From: Ectopseudomonas composti
Lineage (GTDB): Bacteria > Pseudomonadota > Gammaproteobacteria > Pseudomonadales > Pseudomonadaceae
Assembly: GCA_946886245.1 (NCBI GenBank)
Contig: CAMPIF010000139.1
Span: forward strand, 1-9,274
Direction of reading: 5' to 3'
Length of the DNA stretch: 9,274 nt
Part shown: one piece after another, positions 5,289 through 9,274 of the stretch
Layout: each line of letters starts with the position of its first letter
How positions within the stretch are numbered: the first letter of the stretch is position 1
Program-made: the position numbers and the translations under genes
The notes under the pieces: model-generated
The model's input: only the letters and a program-made list of their open reading frames with translations
Told to the model about the DNA's origin: nothing
Database searches by the model: none

Positions 5289-7244
5289 ATGAAGCACGAT
5301 TCGCAGGACTTTCACCAACGCCTCGAAGCCCACGACGACCAGTCGATCAACCCCAGCGCCAATCCGCCGCTGACCACGCTGATCGACCCCACCCGGCGCA
5401 ACCTGCTCAAGGGCGGCCTCGGCCTTGCTGCCCTGGGCTTCTTCGGCGGCGGCCTGGCTGCCTGCGGCAAGGCGTCGGCCAGCCCGTTGCTGAACTTCAC
5501 CAGCGTGCCGCTGCAGTTCGATGCACAGTTCGATCAGGTGCTGGTGCCGCCAGGCTACCGCGCCGTGCCGTTCTTCTCCTGGGGCGACGCGGTGGAGCCA
5601 GGCGCGCCGGACTGGCGCCCGGATGCCAGTGATGACTGGCATGCCCAGCTCAAGCAGGCCGGCGACAACCACGACGGCATGAACTTCTTCGCCTTTGAAG
5701 GCGAACAGGAGCGCGGCCTGCTGGTGATGAACCACGAATACGTCAACCCGCCGCTGCATCCGTCCGGGGTGATCGACCAGTCCAAGCCGCGCCCGCTGGA
5801 CGAGGTGCGCAAGGAGCAGGCCGCTCATGGCGTCTCGGTGATCGAAGTGAGGAAGGGCTCGGACGGCCAGTGGCACAGAGTGCTGGATTCGCCCTACAAC
5901 CGGCGCATCAGCATGTTCACGCCGATGCGCCTGTCCGGGCCGCTGGCGGGGCTGGAGATGATGAAGACCGCCAGCGACCCCGAAGGCCTGACGGTGCTCG
6001 GCACCCTGAACAACTGCGCCACCGGTGTCACCCCGTGGGGCACCTTCCTCACCTGCGAGGAAAACTGGCACAACTACTTCATCAACCGCGACAAGCAGGA
6101 CTATCAGCGCCGGGTGTCGCACAAGCGTTACGGGCTGGCCACCGAGGGCACCAGCAAGAACTACGCCTGGGAAACCGCCGATCCGCGTTTCGACGCCACG
6201 CCCCATGCCGACCAGCCCCACGGCGGCCACGTCAACGAGCCGCACCGCTTCGGCTGGGTGGTCGAGATCGACCCTTTCGACCCGAGCGCGCAGCCGATCA
6301 AGCGCACCGCCTTCGGCCGCTTTAGTCGCGAGTGCGCGGCACTGGCGCTTGGCGAAGATGGGCGCATGGCCTTCTACTCGGGCGATGACGCCCGCGGCGA
6401 GTATGTCTACAAGTTCGTCCCGGCCGGGCGTTTCGACGTCGCCAATCCTCGCGCCAACCGCGACCTGCTGGACGAAGGCACCCTGTACGCCGCGCGGTTC
6501 GATGCCGATGGCAGCGGCCAGTGGCTGGCCCTGGTGCACGGGCAGAACGGCCTGAGCGCCGAGCACGGCTTCGCCAGCCAGTCCGAGGTGCTGCTCAACG
6601 CGCGTGCCGCCGCCGACCGTGCTGGCGCCACGCCGCTGGATCGTCCCGAGTGGGCCACGGTGCACCCCGGCACCCGCGAAGTCTATATCGCCTTGACCAA
6701 CAACGATGGCCGTGGCGACAAGCAGCCCACCGACGCCGCCAACCCGCGCCCGCACAACCTGCACGGGCAGATCCTGCGCTTCAACGAGCAGGGCGCTGAC
6801 CCGGCCGCCACCGCCTTCACCTGGGAGCTTTTTCTGCTGGCCGGAGAGGCCAAGGGCGCGCGGACTGCCGAGGGTGAGCCGGTACCGGCCAACCTCACCG
6901 GCACCGTCAATGGCGACATCTTCTCTTCACCGGACGGCCTGGCTTTCGATGCCGCCGGGCGCCTGTGGATCCAGACCGACTATGACGACGAGGAGGCGCC
7001 GATGCAGGGCATGGGCTGCAACATGATGCTCTGCGCCGACCCCGTTACCCGCGAGGTGCGCCGCTTCATGGTCGGCCCGCGTGGCTGCGAGATCACCGGC
7101 CTGGCCTGGAGCCCTGACGGCAAGGCGATGTGGGCCAACATCCAGCACCCGGGCATCAGCTACCCGGCCAGCGACGGACGTAGCCGTCCGCGCTCGACCA
7201 CGGTGCTGGTAACTCGCATCGACGGCGGGGTGATCGGCGGCTGA
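5289..7244 (+). CDS. phoX: PhoX-family alkaline phosphatase, Tat-exported, possible lipoprotein
   Basis: This 651-residue protein is a PhoX-family (DUF839) phosphatase. Characterised PhoX enzymes are Ca- and Fe-dependent phosphomonoesterases active outside the cytoplasm. The N-terminus carries a twin-arginine signal, TRRNLLKGG (35-43), a hydrophobic stretch (about 44-58) and LAAC (56-59), which also fits a lipobox. Family hallmarks in order are NHDGMNFF (127-134), LLVMNHEY (144-151), NNCATGVTPWGTFLTCEEN (241-259), SRECAALALGEDGRMAFYSG (346-365), DRPEWATVHP (451-460), VYIALTNN (465-472), SSPDGLAFD (546-554), and CEITGLAWSPDG with NIQHPG (600-622). Cys243 in NNCATG fits the iron-ligating Cys known in PhoX. 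The start has only a weak ribosome site (AGAGA, 5278-5282). It lies 67 bp after the tonB-like gene on the same strand. The likely role is releasing phosphate from phytase products or other esters (inference). Confidence 0.94.
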   Translation: MKHDSQDFHQRLEAHDDQSINPSANPPLTTLIDPTRRNLLKGGLGLAALGFFGGGLAACGKASASPLLNFTSVPLQFDAQFDQVLVPPGYRAVPFFSWGDAVEPGAPDWRPDASDDWHAQLKQAGDNHDGMNFFAFEGEQERGLLVMNHEYVNPPLHPSGVIDQSKPRPLDEVRKEQAAHGVSVIEVRKGSDGQWHRVLDSPYNRRISMFTPMRLSGPLAGLEMMKTASDPEGLTVLGTLNNCATGVTPWGTFLTCEENWHNYFINRDKQDYQRRVSHKRYGLATEGTSKNYAWETADPRFDATPHADQPHGGHVNEPHRFGWVVEIDPFDPSAQPIKRTAFGRFSRECAALALGEDGRMAFYSGDDARGEYVYKFVPAGRFDVANPRANRDLLDEGTLYAARFDADGSGQWLALVHGQNGLSAEHGFASQSEVLLNARAAADRAGATPLDRPEWATVHPGTREVYIALTNNDGRGDKQPTDAANPRPHNLHGQILRFNEQGADPAATAFTWELFLLAGEAKGARTAEGEPVPANLTGTVNGDIFSSPDGLAFDAAGRLWIQTDYDDEEAPMQGMGCNMMLCADPVTREVRRFMVGPRGCEITGLAWSPDGKAMWANIQHPGISYPASDGRSRPRSTTVLVTRIDGGVIGG

Positions 7245-7249
7245 TTCCT

Positions 7250-7279
7250 GCGGCGCACCCTCTCCGTAGGGTGCGCCGC
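7250..7279. terminator. Strong hairpin after phoX, possible bidirectional terminator
   Basis: GCGGCGCACCCT (7250-7261) and AGGGTGCGCCGC (7268-7279) form a perfect 12-bp stem with a 6-base loop, 5 bases after the PhoX stop and between convergent genes. No T run flanks it on either strand, so termination is plausible from position and strength only. Its right arm is shared with the larger inverted repeat 7265-7330, so the two structures are mutually exclusive. Confidence 0.5.
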
Positions 7280-7330
7280 GCGCACCGAAGCCTGCGCCCG
7301 CCATGGCCGGTGCGCACAGCGCACCCTACG
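7265..7330. repeat. Large imperfect inverted repeat between convergent genes
   Basis: The arms 7265-7287 (CGTAGGGTGCGCCGCGCGC then ACCG) and 7308-7330 (CGGTGCGCACAGCGCACCC then TACG) match at 21 of 23 positions when one is reverse-complemented. A 20-base centre separates them. The GTAGGGTGCGC...GCGCACCCTAC form looks like a Pseudomonas dispersed palindrome. It ends 3 bases before the hydrolase stop codon, filling almost the whole gap between PhoX and the hydrolase. Confidence 0.7.
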
Positions 7331-7333
7331 CGA

Positions 7334-8212
7334 TCAGGCGGCCTGTCGCCCGGCGTTGATCTGCTCGAACCAGTCCAGGGTCTCGTCCCACAGACGCTGC
7401 GCCGCAGGGCGGAAATACCCCATATGACCGATAGCACCCAGGCCTTGCGCCTGTGAGTCGAGCGTGCGCGCCTGGTAGGGCGCATTCACATAGGCGGCCA
7501 TGAAGGCGTCGCGCGAGACGGGAGGCGCCCACAGATCGTCCAGGGTATTGAGCGCCACAATCGGTGTGCTCACCTGGGCGAAGCGCTCGGCCAGCCCCGG
7601 CATCTGCGGGTCGTCGAAGAAGTAGCGCGGGAAGCGGCACCAGCGTTTCCACTGGCGGTACACGCCCAGCGGCAGATCCTCGCCCATGCCCAGTTTGCTC
7701 CAGGCCAGATAACCCTTGTAGCGCGTCATCAGCGGGCCGATCAGGCGCCACATGGCCAGCACGCGAACCTGCTCGGCCCTGGGCATCCAGCCGTGCCAGC
7801 CGGCGCCGGTGCCGAAGGTGTAGAAGCCGGCGACCTGATCGTGGTTGGGCAGCAGGCCAAAGGCGTGACCGCCGAACGAATGACCGATCATGAACAGGGG
7901 GCGCTCGGCGTGCCGGTGCTGATCCACCGCGGCGGCCAGGTCGAGATGGGCCCAGTCCAGATACTCCATCTCGAAACCGCGCAGGCTCTCTGGCCTGGAT
8001 TGGCCGATGCCACGGTAGTCCAGGGTCATGGTGTTGAAACCACGGCTGGCGGCGTGTTCGGCAAAACGCCGATAGAAACCTTGCGGCACCCCGGTTGCGC
8101 CGGCGATCAGCAACTGCGCCTGTGGTCGCTCGGCGTGATAGCGCGTGGCGGCCAACTGGTAGTCGTCGAGGGCGAGCAGGGGCAGGGTTTCGCTGCGAAT
8201 GGATGTGTTCAT
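7334..8212 (-). CDS. Alpha/beta hydrolase (predicted serine hydrolase)
   Basis: The 292-residue cytoplasmic-type protein has no signal peptide. It shows the alpha/beta hydrolase layout: a LLIAGATGVPQGFYRRF segment (34-50) that fits the oxyanion-hole region, LDYRGIGQSRP (64-74), nucleophile elbow GHSFGG (110-115, Ser112), an acidic residue in LNTLDDLWAP (221-230, Asp225 or Asp226), and His263 in AIGHMGYF (260-267). It resembles the COG4757 group of predicted hydrolases; the substrate is unknown. The start at 8212 overlaps the TetR gene stop by 4 bases (ATGA on the - strand), with GGAG at 8227-8224, 11 bases upstream. It is therefore translated with, and probably controlled by, the TetR-type repressor. 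The C-terminus converges on PhoX. Confidence 0.9.
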   Translation of the reverse strand: MNTSIRSETLPLLALDDYQLAATRYHAERPQAQLLIAGATGVPQGFYRRFAEHAASRGFNTMTLDYRGIGQSRPESLRGFEMEYLDWAHLDLAAAVDQHRHAERPLFMIGHSFGGHAFGLLPNHDQVAGFYTFGTGAGWHGWMPRAEQVRVLAMWRLIGPLMTRYKGYLAWSKLGMGEDLPLGVYRQWKRWCRFPRYFFDDPQMPGLAERFAQVSTPIVALNTLDDLWAPPVSRDAFMAAYVNAPYQARTLDSQAQGLGAIGHMGYFRPAAQRLWDETLDWFEQINAGRQAA

Positions 8213-8790
8213 GCTGGCGGGGACTCCGTGCGGTGCTGGCGGGTCAGGTGGAGCAGGGTGGCAACGGCCTGTTTCAGCGGCTCGCTGCTGCCGGCGACAC
8301 GTGCTTGCAGCAGGCCGCCTTCGTAGAGCGCGACGAACAGAGCAGCGAGCCCCGCTGGCTGTGGGTAACCATGACGTTGCAACTGCTGCTGCAGTGCCTG
8401 GCGAATGGCGACGAAGGCATGGGCCAGGGCTGTACGAATTTCATGATCTTGCGGGCCGCTTTCCAGAGCGACGGTGGCCAACGGGCAGCCGCGCTCGAAG
8501 GCACTGTCCTGCAACTGGCCAAGCGCGCTCTGCAGCCAGATGGTCAAGGCATCGAGCGGATCGGCCTGACGCTCGAAAAGCGTGGCGAACGCCTGCTCGG
8601 CGCGCTGGCCGATGCGTTCGATGGCGGCTACCGCCAGTTCGGTCTTGCCGTTCGGGAAGTGGTGATAAAGGCTGCCCTTGGGCGCATCGGCGGCGGCCAG
8701 CAGTTCGCTCAGGCCGACGCCATGCAGGCCTTTGCGCTGCAGGGCATCGATCATGGCGTCGATCAGTTTGTCGCGAGTGGTCTTGGTCAT
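8209..8790 (-). CDS. TetR-family transcriptional regulator (LmrA/YxaF-like C-terminal domain)
   Basis: The 193-residue protein has an N-terminal helix-turn-helix at about 5-50: TRDKLIDAMIDALQRKGLHG, then LSELLAAADAPKGSLYHHFP (27-46), the classic TetR recognition-helix region. The C-terminal half has SAFERGCPLATVALESGPQD (95-114), a pattern seen in TetR proteins with an LmrA/YxaF-like ligand domain. The start ATG at 8790-8788 directly follows a promoter-like region with a 16-bp palindrome, suggesting autorepression. The stop overlaps the hydrolase start by 4 bases. The ligand is unknown; regulators of this type usually respond to small organic molecules. The family call is firm; the C-terminal subfamily is judged by eye. 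Confidence 0.93.
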   Translation of the reverse strand: MTKTTRDKLIDAMIDALQRKGLHGVGLSELLAAADAPKGSLYHHFPNGKTELAVAAIERIGQRAEQAFATLFERQADPLDALTIWLQSALGQLQDSAFERGCPLATVALESGPQDHEIRTALAHAFVAIRQALQQQLQRHGYPQPAGLAALFVALYEGGLLQARVAGSSEPLKQAVATLLHLTRQHRTESPPA

Positions 8791-8797
8791 GACCTGG

Positions 8798-8826
8798 ATT
8801 ATGTAGACCGGTCGGTCTAGTCGCCA
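8798..8826 (-). promoter_or_regulatory. Candidate promoter of the tetR-hydrolase operon
   Basis: Read on the - strand, CATAAT (8803-8798) matches the -10 consensus at 5 of 6 bases. A weak -35 candidate, TGGCGA (8826-8821), matches at 3 of 6 with 17-bp spacing. The spacer is exactly the palindrome 8804-8819 plus one base. The predicted transcript would start at or very near the ATG, so the mRNA may be nearly leaderless; only a weak AGG precedes the start. Confidence 0.5.
8804..8819. promoter_or_regulatory. Palindromic operator for the TetR-type repressor
   Basis: TAGACCG (8804-8810) and CGGTCTA (8813-8819) are perfect 7-bp arms separated by GT. The 16-bp size and position, 13 bases from the repressor start and overlapping the candidate promoter, fit a TetR-dimer operator. 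Binding here would block RNA polymerase. This is inferred from symmetry and position, not from a known site. Confidence 0.72.
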
Positions 8827-8867
8827 GTGTCATTCAGGCCGCAGATGAGGGTATATCGGCACAGTGG

Positions 8868-8890
8868 AGCGCCGCCCAGTGGGCGGCGCT
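8868..8890 (-). terminator. GC-rich hairpin downstream of the FMN reductase gene
   Basis: AGCGCCGCCC (8868-8877) and GGGCGGCGCT (8881-8890) form a perfect 10-bp stem with a 3-base loop, 5 bases after the reductase stop on the - strand. The T run of a textbook terminator is missing. It would separate the reductase transcript from the tetR-hydrolase unit. The rest of the 105-bp gap holds only the promoter/operator region. Confidence 0.55.
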
Positions 8891-8895
8891 AAGCA

Positions 8896-9274
8896 TCAGG
8901 CCTGCTTGGCCACCCAGGCAGCATAGGCGTCGATGAACTTCTGCAGGAACGGCTTGATGCCGTTGCTGAGTACGCCGTTTTCGTCGAAGAAGTTGCCGGC
9001 GCCGCCGAGGTAGGCTTCCGGTTGCTGCAGCACATGCACGTCGAGGAACACCAGGCACTGGCGCAGGTGGTGGTTGGCACCAAAGCCACCGACGGCACCT
9101 GGCGAGGCGCTGAGCACGGCGCCCGGTTTGCCGCTGAAGCCGCTCTGGCCATACGGGCGCGAGCCGACGTCGATGGCGTTCTTCATCGGCGCCGGGATCG
9201 AGCGGTTGTACTCGGGGGTGATGAACAGCACCGCATCGGCCGCCTTGAGCTTGCTGCGAAACGGCGCGTAGGAG
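8896..9274 (-). CDS. NADPH-dependent FMN reductase (ChrR/azoreductase-like), C-terminal part (5' end outside window)
   Basis: The frame stays open to the right edge, so the N-terminus is missing; the GTG at 9231 is an internal Val codon. Visible motifs are DAVLFITPEYNRSIPAPMKN (bases 9237-9178), the flavodoxin-like FMN-reductase signature, then SGKPGAVLSASPGAVGGFGA and HLRQCLVFLDVHVLQQPEAY, typical of ChrR/YieF-type enzymes. These proteins bind FMN and use NAD(P)H to reduce quinones, chromate, azo dyes or free flavin in the cytoplasm; the real substrate cannot be told from sequence. The protein ends KFIDAYAAWVAKQA. It lies on the same strand as, and upstream of, the tetR gene, but a hairpin and a separate promoter suggest separate transcription. 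Confidence 0.9.
   Translation of the reverse strand, partial: SYAPFRSKLKAADAVLFITPEYNRSIPAPMKNAIDVGSRPYGQSGFSGKPGAVLSASPGAVGGFGANHHLRQCLVFLDVHVLQQPEAYLGGAGNFFDENGVLSNGIKPFLQKFIDAYAAWVAKQA

Noticed and set aside
5202..6764. Long - strand open frame (520 codons) opposite phoX
   Set aside because: It is antisense to a gene with clear PhoX motifs throughout; long antisense frames are expected in high-GC DNA with strong codon bias. The translation shows no recognisable domain.

Overview
The window looks like a piece of a Pseudomonas chromosome, or of a close gammaproteobacterial relative. The evidence is high GC with strong third-position G/C preference, protein families typical of that genus, and intergenic palindromes of the REP type common in Pseudomonas (for example the GCGGCTAAAGCC core near 3153-3163 and the GTAGGGTGCGC inverted repeat near 7265-7330). 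The species cannot be fixed from the sequence alone. There is no rRNA, tRNA, CRISPR array or transposase gene.

Positions 1-7244 hold six genes on the + strand that read as one organic-phosphate acquisition locus. They are the C-terminal part of a TonB-dependent outer-membrane receptor (1-1011, cut by the left edge), a two-domain beta-propeller phytase lipoprotein (1074-3035), a TolQ/ExbB-type proton channel (3254-3964), a TolR/ExbD-type partner (3975-4424), a TonB-type energy transducer with a TolA-like stalk (4421-5221), and a PhoX-family phosphatase with a Tat signal (5289-7244). Proposed model (inference): the receptor brings phytate or a breakdown product across the outer membrane, a dedicated TolQ/TolR/TonB motor powers it, and phytase and PhoX release phosphate at the cell surface or in the periplasm. 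A receptor next to a beta-propeller phytase is a known arrangement. The private motor with mixed Tol/TonB features and the added PhoX are the less usual parts. The 218-bp gap at 3036-3253 holds several palindromes and could split the set into two transcripts.

Positions 7245-7333 hold a palindromic repeat between convergent genes. On the - strand, 8790-7334 is a two-gene unit: a TetR-family repressor followed, with a 4-base overlap, by an alpha/beta hydrolase. A 16-bp palindrome just upstream of the repressor (8804-8819) is a strong candidate operator for autoregulation. The right edge (8896-9274, - strand) holds the C-terminal part of an NADPH-dependent FMN reductase, followed by a GC-rich terminator-like hairpin. 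No link between these - strand genes and the phosphate locus is visible.
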